Positions 25,843 to 34,447 of a stretch of DNA of 64,000 nt are shown here, in pieces. This DNA is from Myxococcus xanthus (GTDB lineage Bacteria; Myxococcota; Myxococcia; Myxococcales; Myxococcaceae). A program made the translations under genes and the position numbers. The first letter of the stretch is position 1; every line of letters starts with the position of its first letter. The notes beneath the pieces were generated by a model. That model worked only from the letters and a program-made list of their open reading frames with translations. It ran no database searches and was not told the origin of the DNA. The stretch spans positions 1-64,000 of the forward strand of contig NZ_FNOH01000018.1 in NCBI RefSeq assembly GCF_900106535.1, written 5' to 3'.

Positions 25843-28212
25843 CTACTCCGCCTTGAGGCCTTCCACCGGCTCCACACTGCTGGCCTTGAGGGCCGGGTAG
25901 ATGGAGGCGAGGTAGGTGACGAGCACCGCGATGACGACGGCCAGCACGGTCTGCACCGGCTCGACGCGCACCGGCACCGCCGGGATGTAATAGACGTCCG
26001 GGTCCAGCTTGATGCCGACCTTCTCGATGAAGACGCACCAGGACAGGCCGGAAATCAGACCGAGGAAGCCGCCCGCGACGCCAATCTGCAGGCCCTCCGC
26101 GAGGAATATCTTCACGATGCCGCCATCGGGGACCCCCAGTGCCTTGAGGACGGAAATCTCCTTCCGCTTCTCCAGCACCAGCATGATGACGGTAGCGACG
26201 ATGAGGCCCGCGGCCACGATGATGATGATGGAGAGGATGATGCCCATCACCAGCTTCTCCAGGCGCAGCGCGGAGAAGAGGTTCTTGTTCATCTCTCCCC
26301 AGTCGCGTGCCCGGTAGGGATAGCCGCCCAGCACCTTCACCACCTGCGAGGCGATGCGCCGCGCATCGTCGATGTCCGCCACCTTCAGTTCGATGCCCGT
26401 GGCCCCCTTCACGTCGAAGAAGTCCTGGGCCTCGTTGAGGAGGATGTAGACGAACTTGGAGTCGTACTCGTACATGCCCGAGTAGAAGATGGCCGCCACG
26501 CGGAAGGCGCGGCTCTTCGGAATCGGGCCGGACGGCCCCAGCTCGGTGCCCAGCGGGGAGACGACGTTCACCCGGTCTCCCACCACCACGCGCAGCGACG
26601 CCGCCAGCTCACGGCCAATGACGATGCCCGGCAGCACCGGCGCCTTCTTGGGCGTCCCGGAGCGGCGGATGATGTCGTCCTCCTCGACCCCACTCTCCTC
26701 CGCGGGCTCCTCGTCCGGCAGGCCGCGGTGGACGATCTTCTCCGGCGTATAGAGGATGTCGAGCGAGCCGCCACCGAGGATGTTCTTGGGCAGGTCCGTC
26801 ACCTCGCCCACCGTGCCCGGGTCGATGCCCTTGATGATGACGCCGTCCACGTTGCCCTCGGACGCAATCATCACCTGGTTGATGATGAAGGGCGTCTGTC
26901 CCACGACACCGGGCACCTTGCGGACGGACTCCATGACCTTGGCGTACTCGGGCAGGTCGCCCGCGTACTTGGACACCACGGCGTGCGCGTTGGTGCCCAG
27001 GATTTTCTGCTGCAGGTCGGCCTCGAAGCCGCTCATCACCGACAGGACGATGATGAGCGCCATCACCCCCACGCCCACGCCGCCCACGGACAGGGCGGTC
27101 ATCATCATGGTGGGCGACTGCTCCCGAAGCTTGAGGCGGTTGAGGTCGGAGGCGGCCGCCAACGGGTCCTTCAGGCCCAGCTCGCGAATGCGGGTGCGCT
27201 CCACGGCCGCTTCCGCCGAGCGAATGATGAAGTAGATGAGCAGCGGGGGGATGATGCCGAGCATCAGCACCGCCAGCGTCCCCAGCAGCAGCGACGGCCG
27301 GAACACCGCCACGTGCCGGCGCGCGACAAAGAGCTCGAACCCCAGCTTCAGGTCCACCCGGCCGCTGCCGGCGGCGATGAAGCCGGTGTTGATGCCCAGC
27401 ACCAGCGCCAGCACCAGGAAGGTGAAGACGAGCCAGTACCCCAGCTCCGGGCGGCCAATCAGCCCCGCGACGTACGTCACCTCGCGCAGCCGGTAGCCCA
27501 GCGCGAGCTGCAGCCCGGGCAGCCGCTCCATCAACGTGAGGATGATGGGGATGGGCAGGCCCAGGTACAGCACGCCGATGGTGGCCTCGGGCAGCGACAG
27601 CCGCTGCGCGCGCGACGCGCCGATGAAGCCGGAGATGAAGGCCACCATGCCACCCGCGAGCAGCGCGATGGCGAAGGCCCCGGTGGGCGGCAGCGACAAA
27701 CCGCCGCTGGCGCCCTTCCCCGCCGAGCCCAGCTCCGTGGCGGACACGCCGCTGGACAGCACCGTCTGCAGGAGGACGAGGACCACCTCCGCCAGCAGCA
27801 TGCCGCCGCCGTAGGCGCCCAGGGTGCTCCAGTAGAAGTCCCGGTAGCGCGCCAGGCGCGGGTACAGCGTGGCGCCCGCAGCCGGGCTGGGCCCTTCGGT
27901 GGGCTCCGGCGCGCGGCGGATGCCGGCGGCGATGAGCGCCCACCCCGCGAGCCAGACGACGGAGCCCGCGACGAGGAGGCCCGTGTTGGGCACCGTCGCG
28001 ACGGGCTGCTCGGACACGAGCAGCAGCGCGTTGAGGGCCTGGACCAGCCCGCCCCACCCCAGCAGGGACAGCCCCAGGGAGGAGCTGGTCTCCAGCCAAG
28101 CTTGAGAGGACGTGAGCGCCACCCCGAGCAGGCTGAAGCCCACCAGGGCGACCAGCGCCCCAATCCAGATGAAGGTCCAGCGATGGACGGTCTGCCGTTC
28201 GGCGGAGTGCAC
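25843..28212 (-). CDS. LolC/E-type permease with long extra membrane domain
   Basis: 789 aa, about twice the usual LolC/E length. The C-terminal half is a standard permease: [36 protein letters not shown] first helix, a large periplasmic domain, then three helices with [24 protein letters not shown] and [17 protein letters not shown]. The first 360 residues add about eight predicted helices that I do not recognise. [10 protein letters not shown] near residue 285 looks like the usual LolC N-terminal approach segment, split from the core by an extra helix. It is the only LolC/E homologue here, so it may act as a homodimer with LolD. Confidence 0.85.
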   Translation of the reverse strand: MHSAERQTVHRWTFIWIGALVALVGFSLLGVALTSSQAWLETSSSLGLSLLGWGGLVQALNALLLVSEQPVATVPNTGLLVAGSVVWLAGWALIAAGIRRAPEPTEGPSPAAGATLYPRLARYRDFYWSTLGAYGGGMLLAEVVLVLLQTVLSSGVSATELGSAGKGASGGLSLPPTGAFAIALLAGGMVAFISGFIGASRAQRLSLPEATIGVLYLGLPIPIILTLMERLPGLQLALGYRLREVTYVAGLIGRPELGYWLVFTFLVLALVLGINTGFIAAGSGRVDLKLGFELFVARRHVAVFRPSLLLGTLAVLMLGIIPPLLIYFIIRSAEAAVERTRIRELGLKDPLAAASDLNRLKLREQSPTMMMTALSVGGVGVGVMALIIVLSVMSGFEADLQQKILGTNAHAVVSKYAGDLPEYAKVMESVRKVPGVVGQTPFIINQVMIASEGNVDGVIIKGIDPGTVGEVTDLPKNILGGGSLDILYTPEKIVHRGLPDEEPAEESGVEEDDIIRRSGTPKKAPVLPGIVIGRELAASLRVVVGDRVNVVSPLGTELGPSGPIPKSRAFRVAAIFYSGMYEYDSKFVYILLNEAQDFFDVKGATGIELKVADIDDARRIASQVVKVLGGYPYRARDWGEMNKNLFSALRLEKLVMGIILSIIIIVAAGLIVATVIMLVLEKRKEISVLKALGVPDGGIVKIFLAEGLQIGVAGGFLGLISGLSWCVFIEKVGIKLDPDVYYIPAVPVRVEPVQTVLAVVIAVLVTYLASIYPALKASSVEPVEGLKAE

Positions 28213-28224
28213 GCGGCCTCCTGG

Positions 28225-29778
28225 CTACTTCGCCAGTGGCTTGAGGAGGGGAAACAGGATGACGTCCCGGATGCTCTGCGAATCCGTGAACAGCATGGCG
28301 AGCCGATCAATCCCGATGCCTTCACCGGCGGTGGGCGGCATGCCGTGCTCGAGGGCCCGGATGTAGTCCTCGTCGTAGTCCATGGTCTCCTGCTGGCCCC
28401 GCTGCTTCGCGTCCAGCTGAGCCTGGAAGCGGCCCTTCTGGTCCAGCGGGTCGTTCAGCTCGGAGAAGGCGTTCGCGATTTCGCGGCCCGCCACGTACAG
28501 CTCGAAGCGGTCCGTCACGTCCGGGTTCTGGTCATTGCGCCGGGCCAGCGGCGAGACGGCGGTGGGGAAATGGGTGATGAAGGTGGGATGGATGAGCGTG
28601 TGCTCGACGTGGTGCTCGAAGAGCGCGCCCACCAGCTCACCGTGGTTCATCGTGTCGATGGCCCGCCGCTCGGCCTCCGAGTGGCTCGTCTTGAGCAGTT
28701 CGTGGCGCAGCCGGTCCGCGTCCGCCATGTCCTTGTCGGACAGGCCGCTCACCACCTCGCGGATGGCCTCCGTCATGGAGATGCGCTTCCAGCCCTTGCC
28801 GAAGTCGAGCACGTGGTCGCCGTACTTCACCTTCGTGTCGCCGGTGACGGCCTTGGCGGCCTCCGAAATCATCTCCTCGGAGAGGTCCATCAGGTCCTCG
28901 TACGTGGCGTACGCCTGATAGAACTCCAGCATCGTGAATTCCGGGTTGTGCCGGGTGCTGATGCCTTCATTGCGGAAGTTGCGGTTGACCTCGTAGACGC
29001 GCTCCAGGCCGCCCACCACCAGGCGCTTGAGATACAGCTCCGGGGCGATGCGCATGTACAGGTCAATGTCGAGCGCGTTGTGGTGCGTGGTGAAGGGCCG
29101 CGCCGCCGCGCCGGACACGAGCGGGTGCATCATCGGCGTTTCGACCTCGACGAAGTCACGCGTGTCGAGGAAGTTCCGGATGAAGCGGATGAGCTTGTTG
29201 CGCCGGAGGAAGGTCTGCTTCACGTCCGGGTTGGACACGAGGTCCAGGTACCGCTGACGGTAGCGGACCTCCACGTCCGTCAGGCCGTGCCACTTCTCCG
29301 GCAGGGGGCGCAGGGACTTGGTGAGCGGGGTGAACTTCGTGGCGGAGAGCGTGAGCTCGCCCGTCTTCGAACGGAACACCGGACCGGTGGCGGCCAGGAA
29401 GTCGCCCAAGTCACAGAGCTTGAAGGTCTCATAGGAGTCCCCCAAGGCGTCCTTCTTCATGTGGACCTGGATTTCGCCCGAGCGGTCGCGCAGCTTGATG
29501 AAGGCGGCCTTGCCGAAGGAGCGCATGGCCACGACGCGGCCGGCGACGTCATAGGGCGGAGGCGCGGCCTGCTCGATTTCCTCGGCGGACTGAGCGGCGT
29601 GCTTCTCGTGGATTTCGGCGGCCTGGTGCTGGGGACGGTAGCCGTTGCCGTACGGATTGAAGCCGGCCTCGCGCCACTTCGCGGCCTTCTCCAGCCGCTG
29701 GTCGTAGATTTCCTGTTCCTTCGTCCCGAGGTCGCCCTCGCCCGCACTCTTCTCGCTCTTGTTTTCGGTCTCGGCCAT
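28225..29778 (-). CDS. lysS: Lysyl-tRNA synthetase, class II
   Basis: 517 aa. Charges tRNA-Lys. The N-terminal OB-fold anticodon domain (PPYDVAGRVVAMRSFGKAAFIKLRDRSGEIQ) precedes the class II core: motif 1 near FVEVETPMM, motif 2 FRNEGISTRHNPEFTMLEFYQAY, motif 3 GIGIDRLAML. ATG 29778 is chosen; an in-frame codon 15 bp upstream is less conserved. Placed 12 bp before the lolC/E-like gene, so it shares the envelope operon. Confidence 0.96.
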   Translation of the reverse strand: MAETENKSEKSAGEGDLGTKEQEIYDQRLEKAAKWREAGFNPYGNGYRPQHQAAEIHEKHAAQSAEEIEQAAPPPYDVAGRVVAMRSFGKAAFIKLRDRSGEIQVHMKKDALGDSYETFKLCDLGDFLAATGPVFRSKTGELTLSATKFTPLTKSLRPLPEKWHGLTDVEVRYRQRYLDLVSNPDVKQTFLRRNKLIRFIRNFLDTRDFVEVETPMMHPLVSGAAARPFTTHHNALDIDLYMRIAPELYLKRLVVGGLERVYEVNRNFRNEGISTRHNPEFTMLEFYQAYATYEDLMDLSEEMISEAAKAVTGDTKVKYGDHVLDFGKGWKRISMTEAIREVVSGLSDKDMADADRLRHELLKTSHSEAERRAIDTMNHGELVGALFEHHVEHTLIHPTFITHFPTAVSPLARRNDQNPDVTDRFELYVAGREIANAFSELNDPLDQKGRFQAQLDAKQRGQQETMDYDEDYIRALEHGMPPTAGEGIGIDRLAMLFTDSQSIRDVILFPLLKPLAK

Positions 29779-29852
29779 GACGCGCTTTCCCAAAGGCGCG
29801 GCACCGTAGCCAAGCCTCCCCCGGGAAGCAACGCAACACAGCGGATGGCCGC

Positions 29853-30236
29853 TCAGGGAGCGACCATCACCAGGAAGGCGGCCACGGCGGCCGCCAGCAA
29901 CAGCGGGATGAGGACCTCCACCGGGAGCCGGTAGTTCATATGCAGGGTGTGCAGGCCCCGCAGACCGAAGCGGCGCTTGCGGCGCACACGGTTCATCACC
30001 AGGGAGGCGAGCGCGGGTGGGGCCTTCTCACGCTCCACGCGCTGGAGCCGCTGCACCGTGCTGGAATAGCGCTGCCAGCCCTGGCGGCAGTCGTCGCAGC
30101 CGTCCAGGTGGGTGCGAACCTCCTGCGCCTTGGGGGCGGGAAGCTCGTCGTCGGCGAGCGCGAGGAACAGGGCCCTCGCCTCGCGATGGTTCATCCGCGG
30201 TTCCACGTCCCGCAGTCTGCGATGAATGCCGTTCAT
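29853..30236 (-). CDS. Zinc-finger anti-sigma factor, membrane anchored
   Basis: 127 aa. The cytoplasmic N-terminal part carries a ZAS-type motif H43-x3-C47-x2-C50 (RTHLDGCDDC). A single transmembrane helix lies at the C-terminus (about 107-125), leaving almost no periplasmic domain. It should sequester the sigma factor encoded just upstream, whose stop codon it overlaps by 4 bp (ATGA). With so short an outer part, a partner protein or an intracellular cue may be the signal. Confidence 0.87.
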   Translation of the reverse strand: MNGIHRRLRDVEPRMNHREARALFLALADDELPAPKAQEVRTHLDGCDDCRQGWQRYSSTVQRLQRVEREKAPPALASLVMNRVRRKRRFGLRGLHTLHMNYRLPVEVLIPLLLAAAVAAFLVMVAP

Positions 30237-30859
30237 GGCTCAAGCCGCCCCAGGAGGTCCGCCAGCTTTTCCCGGGCCCGGTGGAGCCGGCTCTTCACCG
30301 TGCCCTCCGGTAGCTCGGTGATGTCGATGATTTCGTCGTAGCTGAGGCCTTCGATGTCGCGCAGCGCCACCAGCATGCGTGCGTCCGGCTCCAGTTGGGA
30401 GATGGCCCACTGCACCCGGGCGCGCTCACGCGCGGATTCCAGGGCCGCATCCGGGCCGGGCGCGGTGCCCCCACCTTCGGAGAGCAGGGCCGCGGCCTCG
30501 TCGAACACTTCGGAGCGGCCCCGGCCCCGGCGCTTCAGGTACTTGAGCCGGTTGATGCAGTGGTTGCGGGTGATGCGGAACAGCCAGGTGGACAGCTTCG
30601 AGTCCTCGCGGAAGCGGCGGACGTTCTGGTGCACGCTGACGAAGATTTCCTGCACCAGGTCGTGAGCTTCCTCACGGTCTCCCACCATGCGGACGCAGAA
30701 ATCGTAGAGCCGGTCCTGGTGGGTGCGCACCAGCAGCTCGAAGGCGTCCGGCTCCCCCCGGCGCAGCCGGGCCAGCAGCGCCGCGTCCTGACGGCGCGAC
30801 TCGGGCGCGTCCGCGGCGGCCTCTTCCTGTCCGATTTCGAGCACGCCGCCCGATGACAC
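30233..30859 (-). CDS. ECF (RpoE-type) sigma factor
   Basis: 208 aa, GTG start at 30859 with a GGGAGG ribosome site 6-7 bp upstream. Region 2 (FELLVRTHQDRLYDFCVRMVG, DLVQEIFVSVHQNV, STWLFRITRNHCINRLK) and region 4 (LEPDARMLVALRDIEGLSYDEIIDITELPEGTVKSRLHRAREKL) are complete, with a variable linker. It directs RNA polymerase to stress-type promoters when released from the anti-sigma. A possible own promoter is at 30937-30966. It heads a run of lysS, Lol, BAM and lpx genes. Confidence 0.94.
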   Translation of the reverse strand: MSSGGVLEIGQEEAAADAPESRRQDAALLARLRRGEPDAFELLVRTHQDRLYDFCVRMVGDREEAHDLVQEIFVSVHQNVRRFREDSKLSTWLFRITRNHCINRLKYLKRRGRGRSEVFDEAAALLSEGGGTAPGPDAALESARERARVQWAISQLEPDARMLVALRDIEGLSYDEIIDITELPEGTVKSRLHRAREKLADLLGRLEP

Positions 30860-30928
30860 GCGTGTCCTCCCGCGACAGCCCCTCCGCAGGAGGTGCCACC
30901 GTCCCTCAGCCTACCTTGGTCCCCTGCC

Positions 30929-30956
30929 CCGCGGCCCTCGGACAGCAGGGCCGCGG
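30929..30956. terminator. GC-rich hairpin after prfB
   Basis: Perfect 10-bp arms CCGCGGCCCT (30929-30938) and AGGGCCGCGG (30947-30956) with an 8-base loop, 43 bp after the prfB stop. There is no U-tract on the minus strand, so termination efficiency is uncertain. Confidence 0.5.
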
Positions 30957-30966
30957 AAAAGGTTCC
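30937..30966 (-). promoter_or_regulatory. Candidate ECF-type promoter for the sigma gene
   Basis: Minus strand: GGAACC followed by TT (-35, 30961-30966), 17 bp, then GTCCGAG (30937-30943). GGAAC at -35 and GTC at -10 are the common ECF promoter elements. It lies about 80 bp upstream of the GTG start and overlaps the prfB hairpin, so terminator and promoter may share DNA. Confidence 0.4.
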
Positions 30967-30999
30967 GGGCGAAGGCGAGGAAATGGTGAGGCCCGGCGC

Positions 31000-32122
31000 C
31001 TAGTCCGCGCCCGCGCTGCGGTTGGGGTTCTTCACGCCCAGCAGTTGGGAGGTGACGAACTCCTCCAGGTCCCCATCCAGCACGGCGTCCACGTTGCCCG
31101 TCTCGATGCCGGTGCGCAGGTCCTTGACCATGCGGTACGGCGCCAGGACGTAGGAGCGGATCTGCGAGCCGAAGGAGATGTCCTTCTTCTGCGCCTCGGC
31201 GGCGTCGCGCGCGGCCTCGCGCTTCTTCATCTCCAGTTCGTACAGGCGGCCCCGCAGAATCTTGAAGGCCATGTCCTTGTTGGCCGACTGCGAGCGCTCC
31301 GTCTGGCAGGTGATGATGATGCCGGTGGGCAGGTGGCGCAGCTGCGCGGTGGACGACGTCTTGTTCACCTTCTGGCCGCCCGCGCCGCCGCCGCGGATGA
31401 ACTTCAAATCGATGTCCTTCTCCGGGATGTCGATCTGGATGGTGTCATCCACCTCTGGATAGACGTCCACGGACGCGAAGGCCGTCTGCCGGCGCGCGTT
31501 GGCGTCGAAGGGCGAAATCCGCACCAGCCGGTGCACGCCGACTTCCGCCTTCAGGTAGCCGTAGGCGAAGTCACCTTCGATGCGCAGGGAGACGTTCTTG
31601 AAGCCCGCCTCTTCACCCGGCACCTCGTCGTTGATTTCGACCTTCCAGCCCTTGTTCTCGCAGTAGCGGGTGTACATGCGCAGGAGCATGGCCGCCCAGT
31701 CCATGGAGTCCGTGCCACCGGCGCCGGCGTTGATGTCCATGAAGCAGCTGCTGCGGTCCTGCTCGCCGGACAGCATGCGCGCCAGCTCCAGCTTGGCGAC
31801 GTCACCCTCCAGCCCCGTGAGGGAGCCTTCCGCCTCCTGGGTGGTGGCCTCGTCGTTGGCCTCGACGGCCAGCTCGAAGAGCACCTGCGCGTCATCCAGG
31901 CCGCGCATCACCTTGTCGTAGGCGCCGACGCTGGCCTCCAGCGTGGACTTCTCCTTCAAGAGCGCCTGCGCCTTGGTGTTGTCGTCCCAGAAGGTGGGCA
32001 GCGTGGAGTCGCGTTCAATCAGCGCGATGCGGGACCGCTTGCGGTCGAGGTCAAAGATGCCCCCGGAGCGCCAACACACGCTCCCTGAGGCCGTTGATCT
32101 TCTCCATCGAATCGTTCGCCAT
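31000..32122 (-). CDS. prfB: Peptide chain release factor 2, programmed +1 frameshift
   Basis: 373 aa after frameshifting. Recognises UGA and UAA stop codons. A 23-codon first frame (MANDSMEKINGLRERVLALR, then GHL) from ATG 32122 ends at an in-frame UGA (32051-32053) in the context GGGGGCATCTTTGAC. Slipping +1 at CTT-T continues as DLDRKRSRIALIERD. The main frame has GGAGGQKVNKTSS with the catalytic GGQ and the usual domain order. The frameshift lets RF2 regulate its own synthesis. Lies 18 bp after the DUF4105 gene. Confidence 0.97.
32041..32060 (-). promoter_or_regulatory. RF2 +1 ribosomal frameshift site
   Basis: Minus strand: SD-like GGGGG, CAT, the slippery CTT (32054-32056), UGA (32051-32053), then C. 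This is the conserved prfB frameshift signal with the SD-like element correctly spaced before CTT. UGA-C is a poor termination context. Confidence 0.95.
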
Positions 32123-32140
32123 GGCTTCTTTCCGTGTCCT

Positions 32141-33463
32141 CTAAGGAGTCTTCAGCGATGCGACGGCATCCCGCCGTCCGGCTGACGCGCGGTCCGCCCT
32201 GGGGAGGCGCGCCAGTACTCGGTCCAGACCGAATGCGCCCGCCATGCCCAGGGAGATGGGCAGGATGAGCGCGATGAGCCGCCAGTTGTCCTGGTCGAAG
32301 GGCGGCAACACCTTGAGCACCACGCCCAGCACCCCCAGGGCGGCCAGCAGCGTCCACACCTTGAACAGGCGCATGCGGGCCTTCTGGCTGCCCCACGTCA
32401 GCGCCACGCCGAAGGGCAGCGCCAGCAGCGTCAGCGGGTTGGCCAGGAAGAGATTCTCATTGCGGTGCGTCACCGTGTGGTCCGTCACCAACCCCATGAT
32501 GAACAGCGCGGTGCCCGGCAACCCGAGCGCCAGCCCCACCACGGCGTTCTCCAGCCCGAGCAGCAGGCGGGCCACGCGGCTGCCCCGCTGGCGCTCCCAC
32601 ACCGCCAGCCCGACGGCCAGGCCGCCCAGGGCCAGGCCCAACGCGAGGATCCACGGGCCCCACGGGGGAGGCGCCGCCGGCGGACGCTGACGTCGGGAGG
32701 ATTCGTAGTAGTTCCAGCTCTTCGCCGCGAGCGACGCCGTCTGCCCGTCCGCGCCCTTCACCTGGAGCGCCGCGACCTGAGTCTCCAGCTCATCCGGAAG
32801 GAAGGCCTCCTCCCACTTCGTGATGGGACGGTCGATCTCGTCGTTCATCATGAAGTCGAGCAGCACGCTCATGGGCGCGTTCACCGAGGTGTAGCGACGG
32901 GTGTGCTCGCGCAGCGTCATCCGCCCCGGTGCCCGGTCCGCCTCGCGGAGCTGGCCGCCCGTGGCCACATCAATCATGTCCCGCAGCCGCGTGACGCAGT
33001 TGTCGTTGTAGTGGTGGTACAGGTACTCGCGGTTCTCCGGGAGCACGTTCTCCGCCAGCCGCTTCGCCACGACGACGCGCTGCTCGGGCGTGAGGTTGAG
33101 CTCCTGCACGCGGACGTCGCGGTCCTCGGCCTGGTAGAAGCGGAAGGTGCCCCCCACCGACGACTGGCCCACCCAGAACTCCAGCCGGCCCATGGCGAAG
33201 CGCGCGAGCATGGCCTCGTCGAAGGAGAACATGCCGTAGTTGTAGAGGCGCGACATCTGCCGCCGCCGGTCCTCCACCACCAGCGAACCGTGGCCCCACC
33301 AGGACGGCACGTCATCCCCGGGACTGAACGTCACCAGGAGGATGGCCAGGTCCTCGCCCTGGCTTTCTCCCGTGCCCCACGGCGGCATGGAGGCCGCGCG
33401 CGCGGGCGCCGCCAGGAGCAGCAGGCCGAGCAGGCAGGAGGCGATGAGTGATGGGCGGAGCAT
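32141..33463 (-). CDS. DUF4105 (Lnb N-terminal-like) membrane protein
   Basis: 440 aa from ATG 33463. Signal peptide (LIASCLLGLLLLAAPARA). The periplasmic domain to about residue 255 has DUF4105 features: VTFSPGDDVPSWWGHGSLVVED, YNYGMFSFDE and NDNCVTRLRDMID, with the paired His and Cys-like residues of this NlpC/P60-related fold. About five C-terminal transmembrane helices follow (from residue 270). The enzymatic activity of the family is not established. It sits between ybeY and prfB. Confidence 0.83.
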   Translation of the reverse strand: MLRPSLIASCLLGLLLLAAPARAASMPPWGTGESQGEDLAILLVTFSPGDDVPSWWGHGSLVVEDRRRQMSRLYNYGMFSFDEAMLARFAMGRLEFWVGQSSVGGTFRFYQAEDRDVRVQELNLTPEQRVVVAKRLAENVLPENREYLYHHYNDNCVTRLRDMIDVATGGQLREADRAPGRMTLREHTRRYTSVNAPMSVLLDFMMNDEIDRPITKWEEAFLPDELETQVAALQVKGADGQTASLAAKSWNYYESSRRQRPPAAPPPWGPWILALGLALGGLAVGLAVWERQRGSRVARLLLGLENAVVGLALGLPGTALFIMGLVTDHTVTHRNENLFLANPLTLLALPFGVALTWGSQKARMRLFKVWTLLAALGVLGVVLKVLPPFDQDNWRLIALILPISLGMAGAFGLDRVLARLPRADRASAGRRDAVASLKTP

Positions 33464-33562
33464 GGCTTGGTCCAACACGCGGGAGGCCGCCTACCTATCA
33501 CGCACGCCGCCCGGCTCAACGGGATGGATACTGGATTGTCCAGCGGGGAGCCGGCGGAGGGC

Positions 33563-34447
33563 CTACATGAGGCTGCGAGCGCGGCGGGCCTTGGCATCCA
33601 CCTGGAGCGAGTCCGCCACCATGCCTCGCTCGCCCAGGAGCTGTTCCTCCAGGGCCGCCATGCGCTTGGCATCCCGGGGGCGCTCGTGGTCGTGCCCCAG
33701 CAGGTGGAGCAGGCCATGCGCCAGGTAGCGCGCCATCTCCGACTCCAGCGTGCGGCCGTACTCCTTGGCCTGGCGCTTCGCCGTGTCCAGGGAGATGACC
33801 ACGTCCCCCAGCGGGCGCGGTCCAGGCGTGCCCTTGGGCAGGTCGCCCGCGGGGAAGCTCAGCACGTCCGTCGCCTTGTCCTTCTTGCGCCAGGTGCGGT
33901 TGAGCCGGCGGATGGCCCGGTCGTCCACCAGGGACAGGGACAGCTCCACGCCGGATAGCTCGAGCTGCACCAGGTACGCCCTGGCCCAGGTGGTCAGCAG
34001 GCGCGCGAAGTCCCGGCCCTGGCCATGCGCCACCTGGATGGTGACGTGGTTCTCCTGCACGCGAGGCTTGGGCGTCTCCATGTGCGCCAGCTCCGGGCGG
34101 AACGCGGGCGCGCACACCGACCAGTAGTCACACGCCCCCTGGCCGTCGTTGCGGTACACCACGCGCTTGCCGCGCGGCACCAGTCCGACCTCGCCCGCGG
34201 AGATGCGCTCGCGCCGCCCCTCCACCACGATGGTCAGCTCGCCCGTGAGGACGATGACGACCTCATCGAATTCGGGGCGCTGCGCGGGCTCCGACCACCC
34301 GGGGGGCGCCAGCATCCGCGCGACGGACGCGGAGTCCGTGCTGGTGGTGGCCGCGCCCACGAACTCCTCGATGCGCTTGCCGTCGTCACGGGGAATCAGC
34401 TTCCCCTTGCGCAATCTCACGCCATTGCCCCTTCGTGCTCCGCTCAT
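33563..34447 (-). CDS. ybeY: Cupin-YbeY fusion: rRNA maturation endoribonuclease
   Basis: 294 aa. Residues 125-294 are YbeY, the metal-dependent RNase for 16S rRNA 3'-end maturation and ribosome quality control. The zinc motif H-x3-H-x5-H is H244, H248, H254 in HGLLHLLGHDH, preceded by KKDKATDVLSFP. Residues 1-122 form a cupin-like barrel (GWSEPAQRPEFDEVVIVLTGELTIVVEG, ISAGEVGLVPRGKRV) absent from ordinary 150-aa YbeY. An internal ATG at 34081 with GGAG 9 bp upstream could also start a stand-alone YbeY. Start overlaps the pgpH stop by 4 bp. Confidence 0.88.
   Translation of the reverse strand: MSGARRGNGVRLRKGKLIPRDDGKRIEEFVGAATTSTDSASVARMLAPPGWSEPAQRPEFDEVVIVLTGELTIVVEGRRERISAGEVGLVPRGKRVVYRNDGQGACDYWSVCAPAFRPELAHMETPKPRVQENHVTIQVAHGQGRDFARLLTTWARAYLVQLELSGVELSLSLVDDRAIRRLNRTWRKKDKATDVLSFPAGDLPKGTPGPRPLGDVVISLDTAKRQAKEYGRTLESEMARYLAHGLLHLLGHDHERPRDAKRMAALEEQLLGERGMVADSLQVDAKARRARSLM
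34079..34094 (-). promoter_or_regulatory. Possible internal YbeY start with ribosome site
   Basis: Within the cupin-YbeY frame, GGAG (34091-34094) precedes ATG (34079-34081, Met123) by 9 bp. Initiation here would give a 172-residue protein, close to normal YbeY length, starting just before the conserved domain. Confidence 0.4.

Noticed and set aside
26728-29934. Open frame of more than 1000 codons antisense to the lolC/E-like gene and lysS.
   Set aside because: It spans two well-supported genes and an intergenic gap and shows no domain; GC-rich DNA lacks stop codons in the shadow frames.
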